From: Prosopocoilus inquinatus
Lineage: Eukaryota > Arthropoda > Insecta > Coleoptera > Lucanidae
NCBI GenBank assembly: GCA_036172665.1
Contig: CM069872.1
Location: 43,448,101-43,512,100, forward strand
DNA length: 64,000 nucleotides
Direction of reading: 5' to 3'
Of the stretch, positions 34,229 through 46,330 are shown one piece after another. Position 1 is the stretch's first letter; each line of letters opens with the position of its first letter. The notes beneath the pieces are model-generated. The model worked only from the letters and a program-made list of their open reading frames with translations. It was not told the DNA's origin and made no database searches. The translations under genes were made by a program, and so were the position numbers.

Positions 34229-34300
34229 TCCGCCCACAATAATTTATATCCGTAGATACGTATTTCGGCAGCTAAGCAGCCATCTTCAGTACGCTACCAA
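34229..34300 (-). repeat. Retroelement 3'-tail-like motif, minus strand
   Basis: The minus strand reads CTGAAGATGGCTGCTTAGCT followed by GCCGAAATACGTATC. This layout is widely seen at the 3' end of insect retroelements, Penelope-like ones among them. No RT motif is legible upstream (34300-34830), so only the tail may remain. Confidence 0.4.
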
Positions 34301-35730
34301 CTTAAAAGCACTTAGAAAGATCTAAAAACAACCTAATCATCCCAATAAAATCATAAAAATGTAAAAACTAACAACAATCTAATCGTCTTAAAAGATATAT
34401 ATGTCTAAATGTAAGTAAATATAGATAGTATATAGAGATGTAAGTAAATATAGGTTAATTTCAATTATTTCTTAAACCGCAGTCTCCTTTACTATTTTAG
34501 TTTTAACTTTAAAAGTGACTTAGATCTGTACAGTTAATGAAGGGGCTAACTGATCTCTGGTAACGGTTATTTCAGGTTGCTTCTCTAATAAATTTAGGGA
34601 TGGTCAGCCTGAATACTCATCCGAAACTCTTTTACCATGACAAACAACGAAACCACCCCGTTTTACAGATAACGCAACCTGCTCTTTTGAACAACGAGCA
34701 ACCGCTGGAAAGCCATTTTCTTGTTCGGTAGTTTGTTTGAATTGAAAACCGAAAAATACTCTCACAACGGTGTTTCCCCTTGCGACGTCGAAACAGGGCT
34801 GCAAGTCGCCTAAAGATTGTCAAATTCTCCTTTCTCGTGGTCTCTCACCTTAAGGAGATTTTCTCTCAAGAATAACTTGTTGAAGGCATTGAAAGAAAAA
34901 ACTAAAAGAAAAAAAACAATAAAACAATAACGAGATTAAAAACCGATAACTTGTAGATACTTTACAGAATAAATCTTTAATAATTGCAGTGTCATTAAAC
35001 ACAAGAAAATAAAACTTTACAAAATATAATGATAAAAGGGAAAGAGAGACAAGGATTGATCTTTCAATTGCAGTGATTACTTTTTCAAGGGCTATTGAAC
35101 CGACTTATCAATCGGATCTAATAATAATTTCCTTCTCATAAAATAATAAATAATGAAAACAATAATTAAATGGCAAGAATATTATTCGCAACGGTTTAGA
35201 TATCCACAAACACTACGCGAGAAAGCTTTTGCTTTCATTTTCAAGTATTAAACTTTACTGAATTGAAGAAGATTGTATCTGGAGTTTAATTTAAAATCGC
35301 CCGGAACGAGATAACACGCATGCATTTTCTTTTAAGCTCTTCGAATCAAGTTAATAACTAAATGCTAATTCCAATGTTAATTGTTTTTGTCAAGTACATC
35401 TCCTCGCTTTCTCCCGGGATGCTTTCACCAAACACGCCTTCGTCCGTTAGGTGGCGCAGTGGGGTAAAGTCCCTGCTGGGGTTGTTTACTCAAAGTTTCC
35501 CACCTGCGTCCGATACTCTGTACTCTACATGAAAATCGCATCGTCAGCTTTCCTTTGCTTAGGACAAAATGAAACATAAAGACAATAATCAATCAATAAT
35601 TCAAATGCACTATTAAACCTGCTTTAATATAAATTTGTTTACTTTTCATAAGTTGGCTAGTGACAAGTACGTGTGGATTGATTTTCAAATCTTTGAATCT
35701 GTTTTTAATCAAATCGCTTCCAACAGGACT
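34301..35730. other. Non-coding DNA
   Basis: AT-rich with a tandem-like run of GTAAGTAAATATAG words at 34410-34450. The two overlapping minus frames at 34604-34823 have no recognisable features. Confidence 0.38.
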
Positions 35731-35733
35731 TAA

Positions 35734-35861
35734 GGGCCGTTTGCACCACTTCTAGTTAAAATTTAAGTTCCACTTAACTCCATAGAAATGATTATTACAA
35801 CAATTGAGTCCATGGTAAATAATCGCCGATTAAAGTTAATCTAGATTGGTGCAAATGAGGC
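35734..35861. mobile_element. Harbinger/Tourist-like MITE, 128 bp
   Basis: The left end is GGGCCGTTTGCACCACTTCT and the right end reversed is GCCTCATTTGCACCAATCTA, with shared TTAA blocks inside. TAA duplications lie at 35731-35733 and 35862-35864, fitting PIF/Harbinger. Confidence 0.75.
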
Positions 35862-35864
35862 TAA

Positions 35865-36007
35865 GGCCCGATTTCACAGTCGAACTAAAGGAGACTTTAG
35901 AATGAAGGTCACAGTCATATGGGAAAAGAATGCGAAAACATAGTTATTTACACAACAGAATGTGACTTTTATTTTAAAGTCTCTTAGTTCGATTATGAAA
36001 TCGGGCC
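35865..36007. mobile_element. Second MITE placed back-to-back, 143 bp
   Basis: GGCCCGATTTCACAGTCGAA faces its near-exact inverse ending 36007 (GGCCCGATTTCATAATCGAA reversed), followed by shared GAGACTTTA and GTCACA blocks. TAA on the left and TTA on the right flank it. It starts exactly at the TAA duplication of the previous element. Confidence 0.75.
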
Positions 36008-36989
36008 TTAGTGTCGATTCAGATTTAAACTTTACTTAAAATACAGGACAAAAAATTTAGAAGTACATTAAGGCCCATATTTAAGCCAGTTCTTATACTT
36101 TAGAAAAGCCTAAGAAGTGTCTTGTAAATTCATAAATTGTAATCGATATATGTAAAACAGTTCTATTTTCAATGTCCCTGTGTTTTTCTTTAGTGTTCCA
36201 CACTGTTCTCGAAGGAATAAAGTAAGGAAGAATTCTTTACAACGACGATTTTAATGTCTTTTTTAGAACATGCGGTATGTTGATCCTATCGATGCTGAAA
36301 GTTTATTTATCAAAGTTCAGCACTATGGGGTTCTCAATTATAAGATGGAGTGCAATCTGGGTGTGTAATCGTAACTTTCTCTTTCAATTTTTCAAAGTAC
36401 CTTGTGTTTACACTGCCATGACAGCGAGCCAAAGTTTTACAACACCGTAGTTTATCCGATGTAATGGCATTATGATAAGTCCGATACATTTACGAGACAC
36501 AAGAATATGTTCGTGAGTGAGAAAGATACAATTATATGCTCAGGTTGCACTCCTAGTTGTAAAACCTACTTATTATTGGGCAACTTTAGAAGAGCTCCCG
36601 TCGATTCGACCGAGTTTAATATGAAAAACAAATGTGATCTCAACCCAAATTAAAATTCGTACATCAAATAATTGTAAATTAAATTTACAATTAAAAAATA
36701 GTAATATAAAAATACGTATTCCATGCTGACAATTGAAATTCAAGTTGTTGATCTTATTTGAAATACTGCACCAGAATATTGTATTTCATTCAAAACAATT
36801 AACGCGTTCGTTTAATTAATTATGTTTCAGCGAAACACTGGCGGTTTTGATCGACTTTTGGACCCTGACTTTTGAAAATGCTCTTTGTCACATCCTCTAC
36901 GGATAATTTAAAAAGAAAAATTTCTAAAAGAATTTATCGTTATTGTTATTGAGATTCAAGCAGAATCAGTTAGAATCAGTGAGTAATTG
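36008..36989. other. AT-rich non-coding DNA
   Basis: No gene or repeat supported. Confidence 0.4.
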
Positions 36990-37095
36990 TTAATGTCGGA
37001 GTATTCTTTAATATTAATTAATATTAAAAGAAGAATATTAAATTAAATTAAATATTAAAGAATATTAATATTAATTTTAATATTCTTTAATTTAG
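36990..37095. repeat. AT-rich compound palindrome
   Basis: Repeated ATTCTTTAATATTAATTAAT and its inverse forms create several nested self-complementary segments. This is simple-sequence-like and probably the product of local slippage. Confidence 0.55.
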
Positions 37096-38000
37096 TTTAA
37101 AGTTATTAGTGAGTCGGTCCCTGGGGGGCGGCATTTGGTTCAGTGCGGTGCAGTAACGGTGCGGTAACGTAAACCTAAAATTAATTACTCCTACTACTTC
37201 TCGTTCGCTAATGTCCTACCCTGCAGGCGAGTGCTTGATATAAGAGAAAATGGGATGTGGTGGTGAACCCCTTATAACCAAATATCGGATTAACGTCTGG
37301 AACTCAATGTCATTCTCATAAGCGGGACGTTAAGTAAGTGTATGGTAGGCGGAATCCCGATGGCGTATTTTGTTACCACGTGTTTATCGCATTAATAGCC
37401 TGGCGCTCATAAATTGGCAACGAACGTACGCGTTGGATCCAGGAGACGAGGTGATCGTGAATATCCATACAAATGTCCTAAGATTGCTTATAACATAACT
37501 ACGTTAACTACGTTTCCCTTGTAATGTAAACATGGTGCGAATCGCCGAATTTATAACTTCGGCTTAAAGAATATTACTTGATAGTGACAGGGTGGAGTAC
37601 GCCCTTACCAATTCGTGACATGGTGGGGGCGCATTATATCAATTCGCGACAATACTGTAACTTACGGTTATAAGTTGCTTTTACCATCGTGTTTCCTTTC
37701 GTCGACTTTTAAATATTACCCAGAACCGACATATTATTAATTTTAGCAGCTGTGCGTGTGTTCAATATGTTCATGTCAAAGCAGTATGCGAAGTACAGTG
37801 TCGGTTACGTTAAAGGTTTTGTTAGTGTTGTCAAGGGGGTATGATTCATGACCACGTATTAGTTGATGATCGGAGGGTTTGGTTACGTCCAAAATGACAA
37901 ATGCGGCACTTGTAGAGCGTGTAGGAGGACATCAATAAATGATATCCGCCCTGTCAAACAATTAACGTATGAAAAACGGTGCAGATAAACTCGCCCTCTG
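37096..38000. other. Non-coding DNA with GC-richer patches
   Basis: Includes a GCGGTGCAGTAACGGTGCGG short imperfect duplication at 37146. No gene seen. Confidence 0.35.
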
Positions 38001-38420
38001 GTTAATTAGCAGCCGGGGCGAAGCTGATTACGAACGCGCGACAAAGAAGTAGCAAAAAGAAATCGATTGATTGCTTTGCGAAAGCACAAAGTTAAAACTG
38101 AGTTTCCCGAAGTAATTTTAACGCCAACTCGTCCGAAGAAAGCAATTTTTTTTTAATAATTTCAGAGCACTGATACTTAGGGAGGGAAACGGAAAACAAA
38201 TCGCAAGAAGGAGAAAACTTTCGCAGGGTTGCGTTCAGATAACAACGTCCCGACTATTGCAGCCAGCAGCTTTCATTAAGCTTCGCGTCCCATCGTTGAC
38301 GCTACGTTTAATTTAAGAAGGGACGCAGACGAATTAAGCTCCGACCCTTTGTATCGCGCAGTGCAGATCTTAGCTGCGATTTTTATTGTTTATTAGAAAA
38401 AAAAAGACGTGCCCGAGGAA
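38000..38420. other. GC-richer unique island
   Basis: Non-repetitive, balanced composition with CpG words, no open frame across it. Candidate conserved non-coding DNA by appearance only. Confidence 0.28.
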
Positions 38421-39099
38421 CATGGCCTGAAGACATCGAGAGTTGCTGCTACAGTTTACTGATGGTCCCTTTTATTAACTTATGTAATAGGAAACGCAAC
38501 GGGAAATGAAACAGATTATTAAACTTCGAACGAAGACTGGACGAAGCTGAGAGATTTTTATTAGAAGTATGTAATTACCAAGTATGCCTCTGTTGAATTT
38601 TGATTGGGTTGGATTGGGTTGAGTTTAATCAGTATGGCTTTTATCCATTTATGCCTACTGGAGAAAAAGACTGGAATGTCGCACTTGAAAATTCAACATA
38701 TTGAATGTATCAGTACTCAATCAAATTAGCAAGCAAGAAGCACCTTTAATTTTAATACTTAAAAGATAGTGTACCTATTCGAATTGTACCAATTGCAAAA
38801 TAATTGAGCAATTTTAACTTTAGTTGCTCTCTGCGGTATTCACGAGACCAGTACCAAACGCAAAGGGCAGATAAAACGCTGCGTGTTTGCCATTAATGCC
38901 AAAAATGTTGCCAGTAACTCTACCTCGGCTGCTGGCAAAGGCATAGTTTCGTGATGACGAATTCTCAGTGTTCTAGAACAAGTTATGTAAAGCAACCGGG
39001 AATGCGGAACTGCTATGCGACAACTGCTGTTAAACGAGAAACATTTTGACTGTTATTGATCACGAACGTTGTAATTGCAACTGACATAGCAATTAGTGA

Positions 39100-39720
39100 T
39101 GCTTATTAAAAACAAAACGCAAATATATTCATTGTAACATAAATTAATACGCTTGCAATTTAGTTGCATTTAAGAACATCTAATTGCAGCTGAGTTTAAT
39201 TACTGCAAGGTATAATTATCTAATTAGCCGTTGCAGAAACTTTGATTGTTATTAAACTACTTATTTTAGCGTAGAGTAATTTAATTTTCCGGAAAACGTT
39301 CAAAGCTCTCTAAAGAGATCTAATTACAAAGCAAATTTAATTCGCTCGCGCAGCTCACACGGCGAAATAAAATCAAGTTCTTTTTTTTTCGTAATCCATT
39401 GGATCCCCCTTGAAAAGTTCATTGAAACTCCGGTAAATAATTAAGTTTTAATACGCACTTGGACTTGGTATTGTTTTAATATTTGCATGTTTTAATTACG
39501 ATTCTGTGCCCAATTTGTATGTACGGCTCGTTTTCCGGAGCGCGCGCAAGAACACAAGAGAAGTCCGGGAACTTTTTAATTATGATCAAAAATAATCTTG
39601 GATTTCGCGCTTCCCCGGATTTCAGCACAAAGAAAACTTGTTTAGCATGGGTCCGTCGTAATTCGTTCTGCACGCCACATTAATTTAAGTACACATCAGC
39701 GAAGTAATCTGCATTATAAA
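39100..39720. promoter_or_regulatory. Candidate enhancer, dense TAATTA/CAATTAG words
   Basis: Homeodomain-type cores (CAATTAG, CTAATTGC, TTTAATTACTG, TATCTAATTAGCC, ATCTAATTACAAAG, TTTAATTCG) recur about every 25-40 bp between 39085 and 39340, together with a GCAGCTGAG E-box. The block is single-copy and runs into a GC-richer part at 39520-39680. Two overlapping, nearly complementary 65-66-codon frames (39476-39683) on opposite strands are composition shadows. Enhancer function is inference from motif density. Confidence 0.35.
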
Positions 39721-40758
39721 GCAAACAAGTGAAAGCGAAGTCCCCGGCTAGGGGACAATTTATTTTAGGGAAGTCAAATTATTTAACGAGCAAATTCTCT
39801 GTCACGATCAATTTGTAATAAAACGGGTCGTCGCCTGTTTGCACGGGAAGTGGTGTTTTAATGCTCTTAGGATGAAATTCGGTGTTTGTGTAAAATTTCT
39901 CGTTTGGGCTGTTGACGGATAAAACTGGCAGGGACTGTTTATTCTAAGCCAGAACTGGAACTCTGTTGCTCTTGAAAATATTTTCAAATGTACCTTTGTT
40001 ACCAGGGGTTGAATCAAGTAAAAGCGAAAACAAATTTAGATTTTGTAAAAGAAATACCTATACAGGTTGGGCACCAGTTAGAAAGCTATTGTTGTGATCT
40101 TGCAATTATAAGAGAAAGGGACCAAAAATTGTCTGAGTTCTAAATATCTTAACTCATAATTTCGATTTCATTTACTTGTTAAGAAAGAACCACGGGCAAC
40201 GACGGCACATTCGGTACGGGCACACAAGTCTAAGAAATTCTTTAATATACAGTAGTTGTTATGTCATGCTTAAGACGTAAACACTATTGATTCATCCCTC
40301 TCTCGCATATTGATCTCTTTGCCTCCATATATTTAAAAACCGCTTTGAAAAGTCACCTGCATAGATTAAATTTCGTATCGCATTCATTTTCCATAGCGCA
40401 ATATTTGGAAAGAAATATTCGTATGGTGTGAACGTCTAACGGCGCACACTGGGGCCAAATGCCCGATTTGTGGAAAAAAACTCTCATTTCCAGATTTTTT
40501 GTCTGATCGAAATGAAACTCAGGAAATTTCAAGAAGCTACTAAATAACAATTTTTGACTTCCTCAAAGTTTCAAAAAAGAATTTTTTTATAAGGTATAAT
40601 CATTTTAATTTTACTCCAAGTGCAGAACGTTTTTATGTATTAGAAACTAACAGTGAGGAGCTCTGTTAGCTTCCTTGATTCAACAAATCATGTTTGTACG
40701 GTGTCTATAAGTTTGCTAGTGCTGTTTTTCGCATCTCTATTCAACTAGGTATTCAATA

Positions 40759-41375
40759 TACAGGCTGTTTCAAATTCGACCCTCACTGGGGGTCTCGCTT
40801 ATTTGAAGAGATAGACGGTAGGTTTAGATTTGGAAAATTTGATGAACATTAATAATCCGCAGAGAAAAAGTTTCTATATTAACTCTTATTCGAAATAATT
40901 GTAAAAAAAAGAAAAATGTCATTTTCTTGTTTTATCTCTATCTTCTTTATTTAAAGAGATATCAAAAAAATAAAAACACTTCCTTAAGAAACTTCTCAAT
41001 TCTCTACACAGTGGTAAGTACTATTTTTCTATAACACGTTTCGTCAAATTGATACCATCATTTTTTCTTATGGCGCCTATATTGAAATTTAGTGGCAAGA
41101 GAACCTACTCATTATGCCGATTACGGCAACATAGCACGTATTATAAAATTCTTTAAAACAAGGCCAGAATAAAAATGTTTAATGTGAGAAGATAGAGGCA
41201 AAATAAGAAAATAATTTTCCTTTTTTTTAGAATTACTTCGAATAAGAATTAACATTTTTCTCTCCGGATATTATTTCTCATGAAATTTAACAACTTTTCT
41301 AAATTTAAACATACCAAGTATCTCTTCAAATAAGCGAGATCCCCATGGTGAGAGTTGAATTTGAAACAGCCTGTA
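40759..41375. mobile_element. DNA transposon with about 190-bp TIRs, TA duplication
   Basis: The ends read TACAGGCTGTTTCAAATTCG and, reversed, TACAGGCTGTTTCAAATTCA. The arms stay matched through GTCTCGCTTATTTGAAGAGA and TCTTATTCGAA to about 190 bp. TA lies outside each end (40757-40758, 41376-41377). The 230-bp centre has no frame. The TACAGG terminus is shared with the elements at 10696 and 31148. Confidence 0.82.
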
Positions 41376-41992
41376 TATCGCATGCGGTTGATTGCGGCCG
41401 TGAAACTTTTAGGGTAGTTAGATAAATATTATAGCTTTTAGAAAAACAATATTACAGACCATAGGCAAGTGAAGCTTTTTTTGTATGCTTACTAAAAATT
41501 CGCATTACGCCCAGAAATCTAATTTCGGCTTAATTATCACGTCTAAATTTCTTTAAAGAGTAACTTATTTTTTTACAAAAAGCTGTTAGTATGTACTAAC
41601 TAAATATATAATGGAGTAACTTTTAAAACTAATCCACGAAGCTGACGGAATTATACAAAATTACTCTTTTTAAGGCTTTATGGCTTACTGAATGAGCTTT
41701 AAGCCCTTATATTAGATGAAAGCTAATTTTTACAACAAAACCATTATCACATCCAGGTTCTACGACTAAAGTAATGTAGTAATCAGTAATCAGTTAGATC
41801 AACGAATTAATCCTCTTGTGAAATCGTTTTTTTTTCACCTCGGTCCCACTGTGCGGCGTCTCATCTGCATTTAGTACATTGAAATAAGTTTTAATTATCA
41901 TCTTAAGCACAAGTGTATTGTTATAACGTAAATTGTGTCCCACTTCTTTGATCTAATTTTGTGGGTCAAATCACTGATTGTTTTTTATACGT

Positions 41993-42429
41993 CTAAAGGT
42001 CGCTTTACACTTATGCAATGCAATAGCTGCAATGCAATGCAATGAAAATTGCACACGAGAACCTGCATTGCACGTGGCTTTATATTTAAGCAATTTTTCT
42101 GTACATGCAACTCCGCTGTTGTGTTTCTGTCCCAATCAATTTTAGAAATTAAAATAAATTAAAATTGATAGTAAATTATAATTTTATTTTTACTTAATAT
42201 ACTTTTTGCAGCTCGACATTAAAATGTCCACACAGTACACAGTACAATTTGGTCTATGTTGATCATACACGAAATTAACAAAATGTCACTAAAAATTGCG
42301 TCTGCAATGCAAGAAAAATAGCGCCTTCTTTAATTCTGGCACGTTACTTCAGCTGATCGTATGCGCCTGTGCACAATAAGAATTGCATCTTGCAGTAGTA
42401 GAAATTGCCTCCTGTAAAGCAACCTTTAG
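41993..42429. mobile_element. Inverted-repeat element with ATGCA-rich subterminal repeats
   Basis: The termini are CTAAAGGTCGCTTTACA on the left and CTAAAGGTTGCTTTACA on the right (reversed). Next to the left end is a run of GCAATGCAAT units, and GCAAT-type words recur inward from the right end, giving transposase-binding-like subterminal repeats. About 437 bp, non-coding. Superfamily unclear (hAT or P-like suspected). Confidence 0.65.
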
Positions 42430-42837
42430 AACACGATTTACGATTTCGCTGTTTCGGTATTACGACTGCCTTTTTTTGTCTGTATTTTTTTGCGTTGATT
42501 TTACAATAATTTGCAAACGTACGCAGCTGTATTTAATCTGATTTCGTGGGAATTAAATTGAATGTTTTATTCTAAACGTCGAGACCAGTGATGTGCGTCT
42601 TACAGAATTGAACGTAATTTACCTAATTGTTAACATGTAGACAATGATGCAGTTTACATCATACTTTATTATGGAGAAAATGTAAAAAATGAAAATAATT
42701 GCTTTTTTTCTCATGTATCTGATATAAAAGCTTGAACTTTTTAACAATAATATTTACGGGCACTTACCAGTACATAGTGAACCTATAGAATAACAGGTAT
42801 AGATAATTTCTTTTCTACTTTGAATTATTATATTAAC

Positions 42838-42866
42838 AAGTACAAAGTTTTTTTAATCTCAAACCG
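42838..42866 (+). repeat. Half-copy of the 32060 palindrome
   Basis: AAGTACAAAG, T tract, AATCTCAAACCG matches one arm of the palindrome at 32072-32098 and stops exactly at its centre. Confidence 0.75.
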
Positions 42867-44187
42867 AAATCCAGCGCAATCCAGAAGTAAATTATAAATT
42901 AAGATAGAAATTAAACAAGTGCAGTTACACTCGTAGATATGAAATCCCTTAGTTACAGCTCCTATCTTTTCACAAGTTTCTAAAATTGTAGTTTATTTAA
43001 TTATGTGATAACTTGCACAATGCCGTCGTTACAAAAGCCTTATTTCGGATAATGTTCCTCGTAATATCCTTAGAAACTTCATACAGCCATTCAGTGGAGG
43101 TAACTGCGTTCTTCTAACTGTAACGACGTAAGAAAAAAATTACTACATGATTGCGATGGCTCTCTCTTCTAGAGAAAAGAAGAATTATTGTTATTGAATC
43201 AAAGAAAAATTAGGATTTTAAAGAAATTAATGTGTACGAATTATTTTAATCTGCCTTTCAAAAATTTTAGGGGGAAGACTAAGAGAAGAAGAAATTTCAC
43301 TTAACCCAAAATTTCGCAGCCCTTTTAGGAAATGATTTTATTTATTTAGAGAAGTGTGTGGTAAACAGACTAGACTTGTTCTTCGACTATACTTACATGT
43401 CAATTAAAATTCATACTGCTATGATTTGAAATAAATTGTTAAGTTTTATTGTTCTTTTCTTCAGGTTACACAATCTAGCACATGATTTTCTAATTTACAG
43501 GAAATTTCCGAATACTTAAAGGCTGTTTCCAAGAACCTATCACATGCTTATATCGGATTTTCTTTTTGACCGATAAATATAATTCGGTTAGTTTTGAGGC
43601 GCTGATGAACATGCAAAAAACTTAACTTATGCCTCTCCGTCATTTTCTGTTTTCTCTGCGCACATTGATTTTATATTGTAAACAGGGTTTAATTAATTGC
43701 TACTCAGCAACTTGATTGATGAGCCTTACAGCTTTATATACATTCGTGTATTGAATTGAAAAACTCGAAACACACCAAATCATAAATCTGAATCTGAATA
43801 GGTTGGCAACGTTCATCAGTCTTCTGTTTTTTTTTTTTTTTGGTGGGTCAACCCCAAATACTGAATTATCTAAAAGTAATTGAAAAATATTAATTAGTAG
43901 GTCCGCAGTAATACTTCATTAGCTTTTTTGTAATGAATTGATGAATGGGCTTTCACATGTTTGAAAAACATGGAGTGCATCAAGAGGGAAAACCTGAAAG
44001 GATTTGCAGTTAATTAATACACACGCACCTACATTACGAGATTGAGTTTCATCGTATTTTTCAATACTTTGCCCTCAATATTTGGCCTATGTATTAACGT
44101 GCTGAAGGTTTTATTTTGTTAGGAAACGTAAAGTATAGCAGTAGGTAATAATAACTTACATTAATGTCGAATAATAGTTTTTTTTTG
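42867..44187. other. AT-rich non-coding DNA
   Basis: No supported gene. A T13 tract lies at 43830-43842. Confidence 0.38.
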
Positions 44188-44293
44188 ATACAAATGTGTG
44201 AAGTAAGGCTTTTATGCACGAATTGAACTAGCCGAAAGCGAGTGCTTTAATCGCAAGGAGTGCATAAAAGCTTTTCACACACGTGTGTCGTAC
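44188..44293. mobile_element. Inverted-repeat element, about 106 bp
   Basis: AAGGCTTTTATGCAC on the left mirrors GTGCATAAAAGCTTT on the right, with outer CACA/TGTG-rich pairing and TAC...GTA edges. The centre carries GCCGAAAGCGAGTGCTTTAA. CACACACGATTTA words recur at 44408 and 44430 just downstream. Confidence 0.6.
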
Positions 44294-44999
44294 AATATTT
44301 TATTTACGACTTAATGGTGTTGTGTTTGTTGTCGCTTCGCGTCGTTGTCAACAATTCAATAGAAATCATTTAATAATGATAGTCCCATTTGGTTTACATT
44401 GGCTTTTCACACACGATTTAATTCATTTACACACGATTTATTTATTGTAGCTCTTCACGTGCAATAACTTATTAAATAATTTGTTTATTATAGAGTGGGA
44501 GTAGATAAAATCAATTTTGAATTATGAAGAATTTACAGATTTAATTCTTTTAAATTCTCCTCTACTGTTAGTAATTAAAAAAAAACTGTATTGTTTCTTG
44601 ATTAAATTGCTCACATTATGAAATAAAACTGTTAAATTCGATTGGATTTATGTTCCTTGAAATCAATATTTTTGCTAGGTATTATGAACGTAATCACAAA
44701 AGAGAATTTTTTTGGGTCAACACTGACTGGCGGAATACCGACAGAAGTAAACACGTTTAATGTACGCTTATCCATTAAGCTTCGGGATATAGTGTCAAAG
44801 AGAAATAAGTAAACTAATCAATTTAGGTCAGCTAAAAAAAAAACCGTGTGATGATTGATGATTGGTTGTATGTACACTTTTAAAATTTTGCAAAATTCGA
44901 ACAAAAACTGGGATTGCATATAATTACTAATTAATTTTAATCTAGAGTCTCGTTCATAGTAATTAATTTAAATAGAAAATGCCATGGTGTAGGATCACA

Positions 45000-45400
45000 T
45001 CAGAAAATAATTAAAGGCGAGCAATTAATTCGACAGCAACCGGGACCAACGGAATACGCACGACAAATAAATTATCCCGTTCCGCCCCCGCCCTTCATCA
45101 GTAATCGCCCTCGCCGATTTAAGAGCCCTCTTGATCTTTCCTCTACGGTCTCTTATTATGAAGATTCGAATAAAGGACGCTGGCGCGATAATTAAAGCCG
45201 ACGTGGAATTCCCCGCTGCAAAAACAATTTGGAATTTTTTTTTATGTGTAAATTGTAACATCTGATGGCTGATCACGTTTTCGCTGGATTTTGCTTTCAA
45301 ATTATGGGGCGAATTTGAGGGGGTGGGTGGTGTTTGCAACTGTTATTAGATAAGTTTACCCCGGGTGCGTACATAAAATCACGAGCACGTTCTGCACACA
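45000..45400. other. GC-richer unique island
   Basis: Single-copy block with CpG words. The 104-codon minus frame at 45025-45339 has no recognisable domain or initiation support. Confidence 0.28.
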
Positions 45401-45929
45401 AGTTGGAGGTCATTAACCAGGAATTTTTTTTTTAAATGTATCATCAAACAGAAAATTTTTTGAAATTTAAACACGTAAACAAGGAATATCATTAATGATT
45501 AATGATTTAAAAATATAGTTTGTGATATTTCATCTTAAAAATATTAAGAAATTTCGAAATTTTTCATGTCATAAGTCAAACTGGATCTTTTTGACCACAA
45601 TTCGTTACAATTTTGATATTTTAAGATAATTTAAACGGTTTTATGGATCACTTTATACTGTATATATGTTATAATTGCGTTTTATTTCATATTTAAAATA
45701 AACAAATTTAATTGCAGAACCTTCGGCACAACAACAAATGATTCAAAGTACAGTTTATCTTTTACACAAAAAAATCTTTTTCGTTACATACCTGAAAATT
45801 TACAAAAAATTGGCAGTGTTGGTTAACAGGATTTATTAAATCGTTATGAGAGTAGTTACTTGTAGAAAGATTTCTGACACTACATAATAATAAATAAAAT
45901 TAAACTATTTTTAAGAAAGACGTCCGATC

Positions 45930-46330
45930 ACGTCGTATTGTCTTGCTGATTGATTGTATGTGATATGATGTTGCTTCTAAATTGATTTGTTAGAAGTTCT
46001 TTAGTATGGAACCATTTCTTAAATCCTCGAATGATTTACTATACTCATTTCGTGTTAAATGTTATTAGGTAAGTGTATATTACTCCTGAAGGTATGTTAC
46101 TGCGCTACGAATGCTATTCGATATAAGTCATTTGTGCAAAATAAGAACAACAATGGACCTGAAAGAGATCCTTGTGGCACACCAAATTTTAAACACAGTT
46201 AGCACACTTGTATGGACATTAATAGATTCAGCCTAGAAACTGAATACTCTCTAGCCTAATCTTTGTTGATTAATGTTGATTTCAGTATGTCTTTTAGATT
46301 AACGGAGGCGGATCAGAATTTTTGTCATTC
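45930..46330 (-). pseudogene. Jockey/CR1-type non-LTR reverse transcriptase, relic
   Basis: The minus strand reads KFGVPQGSLSGPLLFLF then NDLYRIA (about 46185-46110). This is the highly conserved GVPQGS-LGPLLF-I-INDL motif of jockey/CR1-like non-LTR RTs. Further along, another frame gives KKWFHTKELLTNQFRSN, matching the later RT region where a W-F precedes N-L-LN--KT. Upstream, a frame ends in LKSTLINKD. The pieces keep the correct order but shift frames and contain stops, so this is a dead internal fragment of roughly 400 bp. It explains the recurring antisense peptide DPCGTP here. Confidence 0.85.

Noticed and set aside
39476..39683. Paired 65- and 66-codon frames on opposite strands
   Set aside because: They are almost exactly complementary and arise from local composition. 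The block is better explained as non-coding.
43600..43830. Hammerhead ribozyme (CTGATGA words at 43604 and, reversed, 43818)
   Set aside because: No GAAA-containing partner strand or flanking stems could be found.
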